From: Mycteria americana | Lineage: Eukaryota; Chordata; Aves; Ciconiiformes; Ciconiidae | Direction: 5' to 3' | DNA length: 64,000 nucleotides | NCBI RefSeq assembly: GCF_035582795.1 | Contig: NC_134366.1 | Location: 175,048,272 to 175,112,271, forward strand | Shown: positions 1 to 11,589 of the stretch, one piece after another | Layout: every line of letters begins with the position of its first letter | How positions within the stretch are numbered: position 1 is the first letter of the stretch | Made by a program: the position numbers and the translations under genes | Notes under the pieces: model-generated | The model's input: only the letters and a program-made list of their open reading frames with translations | The model's database searches: none | What the model was told of the DNA's origin: nothing

Positions 1-840
1 CCCCTCCGACCCCGCTCGGCCGAGGAGCGCAAGCCGGACCCCGCAGAAGGAGGGTGCTGGGTGGCTCGTCCCCCCCCACCACGCCGCGGCACCCTGCCTG
101 TCTCCGTCCCCCGCCCTGCCCCTCGTACGGTGGGACACGGGACCGTTCCCCATGCCCCATCCCGACCCTCCGGCCATCTCACTGCCCACCTCTTCGCCGG
201 CCGGAGGGATCGGCCGCTTTGGGGGTCCCCAGGGACGGCGGCACCCACAGAGCGGGCGAGGAGCATCCCGGCTCCCCGGGGACGGGCGGCCTTTCCAGCC
301 CGGGTGTCCTGGGTGGCCGTGGGTGGCAGCGGGGACCTGGGGAGCGGGTGAGGGTGTGGGGGACGGGCTGGGCAGGGAGGGGGGGGGGAGTCAAACGGGT
401 CCCCCCCCCCACGTCTCCGTTGGGGTTGAGTCTTTGGCTGAGAGCAGAGCCGTGGGGCAGCCGTGGGGCAGCCGTGGGGCAGGGAGCACCTCCAGGGCCG
501 GGAGAAGCCGGCGGTGCTGAGCTGAGCAGGCGTGGAGCACCCGGAGACCGTGGCACATCGGGGACCAGAGTGACAAGTGTCCCAGTGCCAGGAGAGTCCC
601 AGCCCGCAGGGAAGGAGACCGCGGGCACAACCGGGGTGCGTCTCGCGGCGGAGGTGGGTGCCCCCAGGGGCGGGTGCTGGGGGTCCCTTCGGGGTGCCCC
701 GGGTGGCTCATTGCGGCCGGTTGCCCATCCTGGGGTGCTGGAGGAGCTGGGCAGGCAGGTCGCTGCCCGCGCACGTCCCGGCGCCCGTCCCTGGCAGCGC
801 AGCGGACGCGTCTCACCACACGTCGGCACCACCGGGCCCC
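1..840. other. Left edge, no gene recognised
   Basis: This GC-rich stretch has several overlapping open frames, none with recognisable protein content, so none is called. In the human block the gene expected on this side of C8orf82 is ARHGAP39. The first 50 or so bases could be the end of one of its exons, but nothing here proves it. Short poly-G and poly-C runs and a small triplication near 450-480 (a gccgtggggca-type unit) are visible. Confidence 0.4.
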
Positions 841-3000
841 AAAGGACCCGTCTTGGCACCCACCGTGTCTGCTTGGCGCCGCTGGACCCATCACAGGTCC
901 CGTCATCTGCTCCTGGCCTTGAAAGACCCATCCTGACACCAGCGATCTCTGCCTGGCGCTGCTGGACTCCTCGTGGCACCCATCAGCTGGTCCTGGTCCT
1001 GCCCAACCCATCTTGGCACCCGTAATCTCCGCTTGGTCCTCCTGAACCCATCTTGGTGTCCATCATCTCTTTGCGGTCCTGCTGGACCCATCTTGGTGCC
1101 GGTCATCACCTCCGGGTCCTGCCCAACTCATCTTGGCGCCTGTCATGTCCTCCTGCTCCTGCTGGACCTATCTTGGCACTCGTTATCTCCCCCTGCTTCT
1201 CCTGGACCCGTTTTGGCGCCCATCGTGTCCTCCTGGTCCTGCCCAACTCATCTTGGTGCCCATCATCTCTGCTTGGCCCTGCTGGACCCATCTTGGCATC
1301 TGTCACGTCCTTCTGGTCCTGCTGGAACCATCTTGGCACTCATCATGTCCTCCTGGTTCTCCTGGAACCATCCCGATGCCTGTCATCTCTGCTTGGTCCT
1401 GCCCAAAACATCTTGGTACCCGTCATCTCTTCCTGCTCGTGCTGGACCCATCTTGGTGCCCACGATCTTCTCCTGGTTCTCCTGGACCCATCTTGGCATC
1501 CATCATCTCCTTCTGCTCCTGCTGGACCTATCTTGGTGCCCATCGTCTCTGCTTGGCCCTGCTGGACCCATCTTGGGATCCATCATCTCCTTCTGCTCCT
1601 GCTGGACCCATCTTGGTGCCCATCATCTCCTCCTGGTCCTGCCCAACTCATCTTGCCACCCATCATCTCTGCTTGGCCCTTGGTGGACACATCTTGGTAC
1701 CTATCACGTCCTCCTGCTGGACCCACCTTAGCAACCATCATCTCCTGCTTCTCCTGGACCTATCTTGGCACCCATCATCTCCTCCTGCTTCTCTGGACCC
1801 ACCTTGGTGCCCATCATCGCCTGGTCCTCCTGGACCCATCTTTGTCCCCATCATCTCCTCCTGGTCCTCCTGGACCCATCTTGGTGCTCATCATCTCTTC
1901 CTGCTTCTCTGGACCCATCCTGGTGCCCCTCATCTCCTCCTGCTCCTGCCCAGCCCATCTTGGCACCCATCATCTGCTGGTCCTCCTGGACCCATCTTGA
2001 TGCCCATCATCTCCTGGTCCTCCTGCACCCATCTTGGTGCCCATCATCTCCTCCTGGACCCATCTTGGCACCCATCATCTCCTGGTCCTCCTGGACCCAT
2101 CTTGGTGCCCATCATCTCCTCCTGGACCCATCTTGATGCCCATCATCTCCTGGTCCTCCTGGACCCATCTTGGCACCCATCATCTTCTCCTGGACCCATC
2201 TTGGTGCCCATCATCTCCTCCTGCTCCTGCCCAACCCATCTTGGCACCCATCATCTCCTGATCCTCCTGGACCCATCTTGGTGCCCATCATCTCTTCCTG
2301 GACCCATCTTGGTGCCCATCATCTCCTCCTGCTTCTCTGGATCCATCTTGGTGCCCATCATCTCCTCCTGCTTCTCTGGATCCATCTTGGTGCCCATCAT
2401 CTCTTCCTGCTTCTCTGGACCCATCTTGGTGCCCATCATCTCCTCCTGCTCCTGCCCAACCCATCTTGGCACCCATCATCTGCTGGTCCTCCTGGACCCA
2501 TCTTGATGCCCATCATCTCCTGGACCTCCTGGACCCATCTTGATGCCCATCATCTCCTGGACCCATCTTGGTGCCCATCATCTCCTCCTGGACCCATCTT
2601 GATGCCCATCATCTCCTGGTCCTCCTGGACCCATCTTAGTGCCCATCATCTCCTCCTGGACCCATCTTGGTGCCCATCATCTCCTGATCCTCCTGGACCC
2701 ATCTTGGTACCCATCATCTCTTCCTGGACCCACCTTGGCACCCATCATCTTCTCCTGGACCCATCTTGGTGCCCCTCATCTCCTCCTGCTCCTGCCCAAC
2801 CCATCTTGGCACCCATCATCTGCTGGTCCTCCTGGACCCATCTTGATGCCCATCATCTCCTGGTCCTCCTGCACCCACCTTGGCGCCCATTGTCTTCTCC
2901 TGGACCCACCCTGGTGCCCCTCATCTCCTCCTGCTTCTCTGCACCCACCTTGGCACCCATCACCATCTCCCGCTCCTCCTGCACCCACCTTGGCACCCTC
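840..3000. repeat. Minisatellite, 40-bp unit shortening to 37 and 31 bp
   Basis: The unit has the core ATCTTGGTGCCCATCATCTC followed by a variable CTCCTG/GTCCTG linker and a GGACCC end. Units are about 40 bp from roughly 1000 to 1700. From about 1750 on they are mostly 37 bp or 31 bp, differing by loss of one or two linker blocks. Because 40, 37 and 31 are not multiples of three, a stop-free unit stays open in several frames, so the long open frames here are artefacts of the repeat. The array decays after 2900 into C-rich sequence. Confidence 0.9.
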
Positions 3001-3830
3001 CTCCCCGCCCCACCCCCACCCCCCCCCTCCCCACCGCTGGAGCCGAAGGGTCCCCCCGGTGCCCCACCCCCCACCCCCCGGCCGCCCCCCAAGTGCCTTC
3101 GGCTCCACCCACGGGGGGCACCCACCGTGGGGGATGGGGGGGGCACCCACTGGGTGGGGGGGCACCCGCTGGGTGGGGGGCACCCATCAGAGTATATAGA
3201 GCTATAAAGAGAGTTATTAATTAATTACCCCCCCCCCATTTTCAAGCCTATTTTCTCGAAGGGGGGGGGGGGTCCCCAGGGGTGGGGGAGGGGGGGGGCT
3301 CCCCAGGGTGGGGGAGGGGGGACCCAGCGCTACCTCCCAGCTCTGCTCACTGCCGGGGGGGGGAGGGGCACCGGGGGGTGGCAGCGGTGGGGGAGGGGGG
3401 GTCCCCACTTCCTGAATTCCCGTTTAATTCTGGGTTTCTCCGAGTTTTCTATTCCGGTTTTTTCCTTTAATTTTTTGGTTTCCTCCCCCCGCCCCCCCCC
3501 TTTTTTTTTTTGGTTTTTTTTTGTTTTTTTTAAACTCGCGGTTTTATTTATTACGAAAAAAGGAGAAAATGCTTAAAAAAAAAAACACAAAAAAAATAAA
3601 AAAGGGGGGAACAAACCCCCCCCCCCTCCCCCCCCGCGGCTGCTGCGGGGCCCCTCCCCCCGCGCTGGGGGAGGGGAGCAGGACCCCGCCCCTCCCCCAC
3701 CCCAGGAAAGGGGGGGTGGGGGGAGGGGGTGGGGGAGGGGGTGTCCCCTGGGCTGCCGAACTCTGTCACTGGGGCGCGGGGACGTATGGAGGCCCCGCCC
3801 CGTCGTGTGAATAAAGCAACGTATGGAGAG
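3001..3830. other. Homopolymer-rich gap, possible 3' UTR of an upstream gene
   Basis: This holds C-runs and G-runs, a small AT-rich island with TATATA and TATAAA at about 3192-3208, a poly-T block (about 3499-3532) followed by an A-rich block (about 3574-3602), and G/C-rich sequence. AATAAA sits at about 3811-3816 and another lies in the A-rich block; TTTATT near 3543 would be a minus-strand signal. These are compatible with the 3' end of a plus-strand gene lying left of the window, but no coding exon is visible, so this is an inference. Confidence 0.35.
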
Positions 3831-3979
3831 CGCGTGGGTGCTGCGCGTTCACTCTGGAGCGGATCGAGGGCTGGGGAGGGCACAGCGGCCCTATAGGGAC
3901 CATAGGGGGGGCTGGAAGGGGCTGGCTGCACCCTATGGGCTGTGCAGGGCCACAGAGGGGTGCATGTGAGATGTATAGG

Positions 3980-4650
3980 GGTGGCTGCAAGCCCCACCCA
4001 TGCCGTATATCCTCTATAGGTGTATATGGGTGGCCTCCTCCACCACCCAGGCTGTATAGGGACACCCCGCCCATGCCATACAGCCTCTATAGGGTGTATA
4101 TGGTCATCCCCTGCCACGCAGGCTGTATAGGAACGCCCCACCCACGCCATACAGCCTCTATAGGGTGTATATGGTCATCCCCTGCCACGCAGGCTGTATA
4201 GGGACACCCCACCCATGCCATACAGCCTCTATAGGGGTGTATATGGTCATCCCCTGCCACCCAGGCTGTATAGGAACGCCCCACCCACGCCATACAGCCT
4301 CTATAGGGTGTATATGGTCATCCCCTGCCACCCAGGCTGTATAGGAACGCCCCACCCACGCCATACAGCCTCTATAGGGTGTATATGGTCATCCCCTGCC
4401 ACGCAGGCTGTATAGGGACACCCCACCCACGCCATACAGCCTCTATAGGGTGTATATGGTCATCCCCTGCCACGCAGGCTGTATAGGGACACCCCACCCA
4501 CGCCACACAGCCTCTATAGGGGTGTATATGGTCATCGCCCACCACACAGGCTTTATAGGGACACCCCACCCACGCCACACAGCCTCTATAGGGTGTATAT
4601 GGTCATCCCCTGCCACGCAGGCTGTATAGAGTGTGTATAGGGCTCCCCCT
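3980..4650. repeat. 71-bp minisatellite
   Basis: About eight tandem copies of a 71-72 bp unit. Unit starts (cagcctctatag) fall at 4081, 4152, 4223, 4295, 4366, 4437, 4508 and 4580. Each copy contains two TATAGGG-like motifs and a GGTCATCCCCTGCCAC core. Copies differ by a few substitutions and single-base indels. Degenerate TATAGGG-containing sequence continues to about 5030. Confidence 0.93.
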
Positions 4651-5029
4651 GCAAGCAGTATAGCATGTACCAGGCAGTATAGGGTGCATAGGGCAGTGTA
4701 TGTACCCCACTCCCCCGGGGCTGTATGGGGTGTATACATACCGTCCAGGGGGTGTAGGGACGCACACGGGGTGTATAGGGGATGCTGGGAGGTGTATAGG
4801 GGCCGAACAGGGGGCCTATAGGGAGCGCATAGGAAGAGATGGGGGAGCACAGCGGTATATAGGGGGTGTACATAGGGGTATATAAACACCCCCAGGGGTA
4901 CATAAAGCCACACGGGATGTATATAGGGGCACGTAAAGGGCGTGTAGAGGGGGAGCTTGTGGCATATAGAGGGTTTCTATAGGGGAGCACAGGGGGAGGG
5001 GGCAGGGGAGAGGCACAGGGAGCGTATGA

Positions 5030-6280
5030 GTATGTATAGGGTGCACAGGGGGTGCATGGGTGTCTGTAGGGTCGGGTGGGTGCCTATAGGGGTGTATGGG
5101 TGTCTATAGGGGCACACAGGTGGGTACGGGTGTTTATAGGGGCACATGGGTGGATATGGGTGCATATAGGGGCACATGGGTCTATAGAGGGGTGTGTCTA
5201 TAGAGGGGTCTATAGAGGGGTGTGGCCGTGTCTATAGGGGTGGGTGGGTGTGTATAGGGGTGCACAGGTGTCTGGGGGGGGTTGGTGTCTATAGGGGGGT
5301 CTGGGCGTCTATAGGGGTTTGTGGGTGTATATAGGGGGTGTGTATAGGGGCACACGGGGGTAGGGGTGTCTATAGACTATAGAAGTATGGATACCTGTAG
5401 GGGTGGGTGGGTGTCTATAGGGGGTATAGGTATTTATGGGGGGGCTGTAGGGGGTATGGGTGTCTATAGGGGCAGGCAGGTGTATGGGGGGGGGGGTGTA
5501 TAGGGGTGCCTGGGTGTCTACAGGGGTGCGCGGGTGTCTATAGGGGTGCATGGGTGTCTATAGGGGTGGGTGTACATAGCGGTGCACAGGGGGTGCATGA
5601 GTGTATATATAGGAGTGTACGGGTGTATACAGGGGTGCATGTATAGTATAGGGTGTATAGGGTGTATAGGGACGGGTGGGTGTCTATAGGGGAGGGGGGG
5701 GAGGGGGGCGAGAGGGGGTATGTGTGTCTATAGGGCCGGGTGAGTGTCTATGGGGGGGTGAGGGTGTCCATAGGGGGTACGAGCGTCTGTAGGGAGTGCA
5801 GGTGTCTACGGGGCGGGTGAGTGTCTATAGGGGCGGGTGGGTGTCTATAGGGGTGCACGGGTGTCTATAGGGGCCGGTGGGTGTCTATAGGGGTGCACGC
5901 GTGTCTATAGGGGCGGGTGAGTGTCTATAGGGGTGCACGGGCGTCTGTAGGGGTGCACGCGTGTCCATAGGGGTGCACGGGTGTCTATAGGGGTTCACGC
6001 GTGTCTACAGGGGCGGGTGGGTGTCTATAGGGGTGCACGGGTGTCTATAGGGGCGGGTGAGTGTCTATAGGGGTGCACGGGTGTCTGTAGGGGCGGGTGG
6101 GTGTCTATAGGGGTGCACGGGTGTCTGTAGGGGCGGGTGGGTGTCTATAGGGGTGCACGGGTGTCTATAGGGGCGGGTGGGTGTCTATAGGGGCCCACGT
6201 GTGTCCATAGGGGCGGGTGGGTGTCTATAGGGGCGCACGGGTGTCTATAGGGGCGCACGCGCGTCTACAGGGGCGGGGCG
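5030..6280. repeat. 20-bp minisatellite, GTGTCTATAGGGG core
   Basis: A tandem 20-bp unit starts with GTGTCTATAGGGG and ends in either GTGCACGG or GCGGGTGG; the two endings alternate irregularly. It is most regular from about 5820 to 6270 and more degenerate before that. It shares the CTATAGGG core with the 71-bp array on its left and ends about 180 bp before the C8orf82 start codon, so it forms the upstream flank of that promoter. Confidence 0.92.
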
Positions 6281-6456
6281 GGGCCTGCCCGGGTCCCGCC
6301 CCCCGCCGGGCTCCCCGGGGCGGGGCAGGCTCCGCCCGGAGCGGTGCCGCAGTGGGACCGGCGCGGGCCGCTTCCGGTGCCGCTTCCGGGACTGGGCCCG
6401 GGGCCGCTGTCAGGCCCGGGGCCGGTGTCGGGGCCGGGGCCGGTGTCGGGGCCGGG

Positions 6457-8744
6457 ATGCGGCTGCCGCCAGCGCTTCGGCTGCGGCTCCGTCCCGGGGC
6501 GAGCGGGGCGGCGGGGCCCGGGGCCGGTTACCAGCAGGGGCAGCGCCCGGGGCCGCGCACCCGCGAGTACTTCTACTACATCGACCACCAGGGCCAGGTA
6601 CCGGTACCGGCACCCGCACCGGCACCGGGGGGAGCAGCCGGGGGACCCCGCCCCGCCGCGGGGCTCGGCCGGAGCCGACGGGGACAGGGACGGGGACGGG
6701 GACGGGGTGTCCTTGGGGGGACGGGGACGGCGGCACCGGGGGTGGAGTGGGAGCACCGGATCCCGGGTGGGTCCCCCTCAGATCCCATCAAGATCCCGGG
6801 TGGATCCCGCTCAGATCCCAGGCGGGTCCTGGATGGATCCCGGGTGGATCCCATAAAGATCCCAGGTGGATCCTGGTTGGGTCCCGGACAGATCCCATAA
6901 AGATCCCGGTCAGATCCCAGGTGGGTCCCATAAAGATCCCGGGTGGATCCCGGACGGATCCCAGGTGGGTCCCCAATGGACCGTAAATGGACTCAGGACA
7001 GATCCTGGACAGACCCCAAACAGATCCTGCATGGACCCAGGACAGACCCCGGTCAGATCCCAAACAGATCCCAAATAGAACCCACACGGACCCACGACAG
7101 ATCCCACACGGACCCACGACAGATCCCAGACAGATCCCAGACAAAGCCCAGACAGATCCCCCAGGCAGATCCTGGACAGGCCCCAGACAGATCCCAAAAA
7201 ACCCCATAGATGGACTCAGGGCAGATCCCGGATGGACCCCAGACAGATCCCAGACAGATCCCAAACAGACCCCACATGGATCCAAGACAGATCCCAAGTG
7301 GATCCAAGGCAGATCCCAAACAGACCCCACATGGATCCCAGACAGATCCCAAACAGATCCTGGACAGATCCCAAACAGACCCCACACGGATCCCAGACAG
7401 ATCCCAGGTGGATCCCAGACAGATCCCAGGTGAACCCAGGACAGACCCGAGATGGATCCCAGACAGACCCCAAAGAGATCCCCCATGGATCCAAGACAGA
7501 TCCCAGACAGACCCCACACAGATCCCAGACGGATCCCGGAAAGGCCCCAGTCAGACCCCAAAGAGATCCCAAGACGGACCCAGGACAGATCCCGGCCGGC
7601 CCTTGGGTGGATCCCCACAGGATCCCCGCCAGGCCCTGGATCTGCCGGCAGCTTCGGGGGGGTTGAGGCTTTTCCCGCTCTCCCGCAGCTTTTCCTGGAC
7701 GACACCAAAGTCAAGAACTTCATCACCTGCTTCAAAGGTACCGGGACCCCCCCAAACCCCCTGGGACCCCCCTAAAACCCCCCGGGACCCCCCTAAAACC
7801 CCCCTGGGACCCCCCCAAACCCCCCTCATCCTTGATTGGGATCCCATCCTTAATGGGGATCCCATCCTTAATGGGGATCCCATCCTCAACCGGGGTCCGA
7901 GCCCTCGCCAGCCGGGGAGGGGAGAGGGGACACCCCCCCAACTCTGGCGCCTTTGCCGGCGACATTTGCGTATTAACCACCTTATTACGCATATATTTGC
8001 ATATTAATTACCTTACTAATTAAGCAGCTCCCACTTAATAACTCCCCTTTGCGTTTGCCGGCGCGGTTGAGTCCTGCCGAGCCGACTGCTCCTCCCTCCC
8101 CCCAAAATGGAGGCGCACGAACGAACAAACCCCCAACCCCGCGGTTAATTACCCTCCCCGGGGGTTAATTACCCTCCCCGGGGGTTAATTACCCTCCCCG
8201 GGGGTTCATTACCGGGGAGCGGCGAGCTGACGGCTGTCCGGCTGTCCTGGCAGACGTTGGCTTCCTCACCTTCTTCTTCAAGCGGCTGGAGCCGAACCGG
8301 AGCGGGCGTTACGAGGCCGAATTCCCTTTCCTCTCGCTCTGCGGACGGGAGCGGAATTTTCTGCGGTGCGACGATCGTCCCGTCGTCTTCACCCAACTCC
8401 TGCCCGGCTCCGGTGAGAACCGGCTCCTCTCCTACTGCGGCGGCGGTGAGCGCCTAGCCGTACCTTTCCAACCGGAGAGTTTGGTGATGTTACCGGAAAA
8501 CGGGCGGCTCTATCATCCGGCACCGGTAAAAGCCGGCGGCGTGGGTTTGGTGCGCTCGGCGTTGGCTTTCGAGTGGAGTCCCTGCTTCGAGTACGGTCGG
8601 GGGCCGGCGCAGCCCCCCACTCATTTTATCTGGGAAGGGCGGCGCTACCGGCTCACCGAGGAATTGCTGCCGCTGCTCCGAGCCGGCGGACCGGGCTGTG
8701 CCGGGGAATCCCCGGCTGTCCCCGTCACCCCGTGCCAGGGCTGA
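6457..8744 (+). CDS. C8orf82: C8orf82 homologue (UPF0598 family)
   Basis: Small conserved animal protein of unknown function; the human protein is thought to be mitochondrial. Three coding exons: 6457-6597, 7689-7737 and 8254-8744, in phase and giving 226 aa (human 216, from memory). Exon 1 has an Arg-rich N-terminus compatible with a mitochondrial leader, then TREYFYYIDHQGQ. Exon 2 gives LFLDDTKVKNFITCFK. Exon 3 carries RLEPNRSGRYEAEFPF, GRERNFLRC, RPVVFTQLL, LSYCGGGE, NGRLYHPAP and GGVGLVRSALAFE, all matching the family. The ATG at 6457 is the one that starts the short conserved N-terminus; upstream in-frame ATGs fall in the minisatellite. Donors are gtaccg-type. A TATAAA near 8901 is a weak poly(A) candidate. 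The orientation and place beside LRRC14 fit the human block. Confidence 0.95.
6770..7620. repeat. Decamer minisatellite in C8orf82 intron 1
   Basis: Intron 1 (6598-7688) is almost entirely a 10-bp-periodic repeat built on GATCCCAGACA and relatives (GATCCCGGGT, GATCCCAAACAGACCCCA). Longer 20-40 bp combinations are visible between 7000 and 7560. The short exon 2 (49 bp) follows about 70 bp after the repeat fades. Confidence 0.85.
8141..8210. repeat. Four copies of a 20-bp TTAATTACC repeat in C8orf82 intron 2
   Basis: GGTTAATTACCCTCCCCGGG is repeated about four times with a 20-bp period; the last copy reads TTCATTACC. It contains palindromic TTAATTAA-like cores in otherwise GC-rich DNA and ends about 40 bp before the exon 3 acceptor at 8251-8253. 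Between 7740 and 7900 the same intron has short repeats of GGGACCCCCCTAAAAC and GGGATCCCATCCTTAAT. Confidence 0.75.
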
Positions 8745-9095
8745 GTTGGGGACCCACCCCCAGCCGTCCCCAGCACCCCCACGCCGATGGGAAAACAGGC
8801 GGCAGAGCCCAGCGCCGGCTCACCGCCGCGGGGTGGGTGCTGCCGCGGTGCCGCCGCGGTGGGGTGGGTGCCGCCGCGGCAGCCGGGACCCCTGTTAATC
8901 TATAAAAAACCAAGAGCTTAAACGGCGTGACCGAGCTGTGCTGTTCCCTCGCCCCGAGGCGCCGCGGGACCTGGGGTACGGGGGGGCTTTGGGGGGGCCG
9001 AGGCAGGAGCACGGCGTTACCGTAGGGGCTGCCTGCACCGCGGTTACCGTGTCTGCCAGGACTCCGCTCTCCTGGCACCTGCCAAGCGGCAGCGA

Positions 9096-9101
9096 TTTAT
9101 T
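9096..9101 (-). terminator. Candidate LRRC14 poly(A) signal
   Basis: TTTATT on the plus strand reads AATAAA on the minus strand, 300 bp past the LRRC14 stop codon. It is the first canonical hexamer downstream of the gene. Confidence 0.5.
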
Positions 9102-9400
9102 AACCAGCCTCCCGGTGTTAATTAACCGGCACGGCGTGGACGCCGATCCGCCCGTAAGCCGGCACGCTGTCCCGGTGACACAAGGCACCGCCGGGTGTTG
9201 CCGGTGGCACCGGGTCCCCCGCAGCTGGGGCTGATGCTGGTGGCACGGTGACAGTAAAAGGGAGAAGGGGCCGGAGAAACACCGGGATGAGGAGGAAACA
9301 CCAAATTTTGGGAGGAAGGAGGGGTTGGGGGACAGCGGCGAGGCCATGGCGGTTCACCGGGTGCCACGGGGCGGGATGAGGGCTCCGAGCTCCGCCCGAG

Positions 9401-11488
9401 CTACAAGGTGAAGTAGTCAAGGGCGCCGTGCCGGCAGAGGCTGGCGGTCCAGACGGCGTCGGCTCTGCCGGAGCTCACCAGCATCCGGCACAGCTCGGCG
9501 CTCACCGCGGCGAAACGTTCCTCATCCACCGTGTCCTCAAAGAGCCAGCCGGAGGCGGAGGGCGGCCGGGGCGGCTCCCGGCTGTAGCAGTCCACGGGGT
9601 AAGGGTAGACGACCAGGCGTAAATCCGGGAGAACCACGGTTTTCCGTAACAAGGTCTTGAGTCCCGGCGTGGAGAGAGGGTTGCCAAAAAGTCCCAGGCA
9701 ACGGAGGCGGGAGCAGCGGCAGAGCGCCGGCAGCAGAGCCTCCAGCCGGGCGTCCGTCAGCCGGCACTCCATGAGGTCGAGGTGGAGCAGAGAGGCCGAG
9801 GTCTCCTCCAGGAGATGCCGGAAAGGTTGGAGAAGATTTTCGGAGAAATCGTGGCCGCTCAGGTCTAATTTCCGCAGCGCCGGAGCGTGGCAGCTTTGGG
9901 AAAGGAAGGCGAGGTCGCCGGGAAGGAGGTAGCAGAAGGCCAGCTCCAGGCTTTCCAGCGGCGCCTGCAGGTCGCTGCCGGGAGGAGAGAGTGAGCCGGG
10001 AGGGAGCCGCCGCCGGACTCAACCTCGTATTAAGTCTTTGAACAACGGGACGGGGACGGTTCCCGTATTCCCGGAGGAACCGCGGCAAACCCGCCCGGAT
10101 CCCGAGCCGCCGCGCGCGAGCCGGGACCCGTGAATTTCCCCCCCACCCCGGGCGTGGAAAGAGCAGGTTGGGGACCTGCTCCCCCAGGAACTTACCCGAG
10201 AAGTTGCCTCAGTTTCCCCGAAAGCCTGGAGGAACCCAAGTTGAGCTCCTTGAGGCACGGCAGCTTCCCCAGCTGCGCGGCGAGGCGCCGGAGACCGGCA
10301 TCCGTCCCCGCCGCGAGCCGCCGCACGTCGACGTTGCTGTAGGGCAGCTTGAGGCTGAGGAGGTCGGGGAATCTGGCGAGGTGCGGCAAAACGGCGCAGA
10401 GACCGGCCAGCCCCAGGTTGTTGAAACGCAGATCCACCCGCCGCACGCCGGCCGGTTCCAGGGACTCCAGCAAACTCACGGTGCCGGCAATGGAGAGTTC
10501 CTCGGCGTGGAAATCCCGGCATTTGAGGCGCAGGGGGCCGGCGACTCCGGTCTGCAGGGCGTCCCGCAGGACGCCGTAGGACGTGCCGTTGACGAAGAGA
10601 TCGGCGCGGACCTCCACGCCGACAGGCTGCGGGGCCGCCGAGGCGCCGGAGGGACCTTTACGCCGCTTGGAGCCGCGTTTCAGACACTCGTTTTGGTGTT
10701 TGGAAACCTCGATGCAGGCTTTGGCCAACGCCACCGTGCCGGACCACAGGCTCATCCCCTCCGGGCCGCGGTCGGCGTCATCGTCCTGGAGACCCGTCAT
10801 GTCCAGCACCCGCAGGCGGCACCGTCCCTCGCTGGGCGAAGACAAGAAATCGGTGAATAAACGAGCGGGGAAATCGGGGAACCGAAGGGCGCGGCCGGCT
10901 CCTGGCAGAGCCGCGGCCATCCGGCAACTCGCTCCAGCCCCGAGGCGGGGTGAGGGTCGCGGTCCCGCTTTCCCGCCACGTTGCCGACGCACTAAACGAG
11001 CCCGGCACTGCCCGGCGGCTTCCTCCTCCACCGCGGCCAGAGCTGACAGCCCCAGGACGAGCATCGTCACCTCCATCGCCCCGAGGAGGAAGGAAACGGC
11101 TCCTGCCCGTCCCGGTGGAGTTTGGCGTCGCGGTACCCACCTCGTGCCGCGGCAGGACTCCTCCAGCGCCCGGCGGAGATGTGCCACGACGGCCAGGATG
11201 ACGGCCTGGACGCACAGCTTGCTGGGTTTCTCCTCGAGGAACGGGTGACGGCCGCGGTGACGGCCACGGTGACCCAACAGCCGCCGGAAGCTGAGGACGG
11301 GGAAGGGCCACGTCCCCACCAGGTCGCGCAGCGCCAGCGTCCGCCCGTCCAGGAAGGCGGCTTGGAAGAGGACGGGGTAAAGCTCGGCGGGGAGGAGGGC
11401 GAGGGCGCGGCGGGCGCCGGGGCGGTGGCTCACCAGGCGGCGGGCGCAGAGGAAGACGAGGGAGTGCATGGCGCCCGGCGCCGAGGGG
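9401..11488 (-). CDS. LRRC14: LRRC14, PRAME-family leucine-rich repeat protein
   Basis: Leucine-rich repeat protein of the PRAME-like group; the human protein is reported to damp TLR/NF-kB signalling by binding IKK-beta. The first coding exon opens at 11488 after a ccgcag acceptor; the ATG is at 11469. Coding parts are 11469-11141, 10831-10196 and 9974-9401, giving 512 aa (human about 493, from memory). Conserved stretches are MHSLVFLCARR at the start, LVGTWPFPVLSF, LRVLDMTGL, VEVRADLFVN, RRVDLRFNNLGL (about residues 240-251), LKELNLGSS, LESLELAFC, LRCLGLFGNPLS and PYPVDCY. It ends ALDYFTL. Donors (gtgggt, gtaagt) and acceptors are all standard and phases agree. A basic insert near residues 155-170 (CLKRGSKRRKG) is longer than in the human protein. 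The gene is head to head with RECQL4, as in human. Confidence 0.96.
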
Positions 11489-11589
11489 CTGCGGGGAGAA
11501 GAGGAGCGGGGGGCGGGGGGACGCAGGCTGGGACCCCCGGCTGGCCCCGCACCGCCGGTCTGGCGGCGAGGGGCTCACCCCCCAGCTCG

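Noticed and set aside
973-3207. Several 250-450 codon frames over the left minisatellite
   Set aside because: Three frames are open at once because the unit is stop-free and not a multiple of three; typical of a repeat, not a gene.
3980-6280. CRISPR-like or telomere-like array (TATAGGG)
   Set aside because: The units are head-to-tail without unique spacers and the core is not TTAGGG; eukaryotic minisatellite is the better reading.
9401-9772. LRRC24 as the leucine-rich repeat gene next to C8orf82
   Set aside because: The sequence matches LRRC14 from MHSLVFL to the C-terminus, without signal peptide, Ig domain or transmembrane segment expected for LRRC24.
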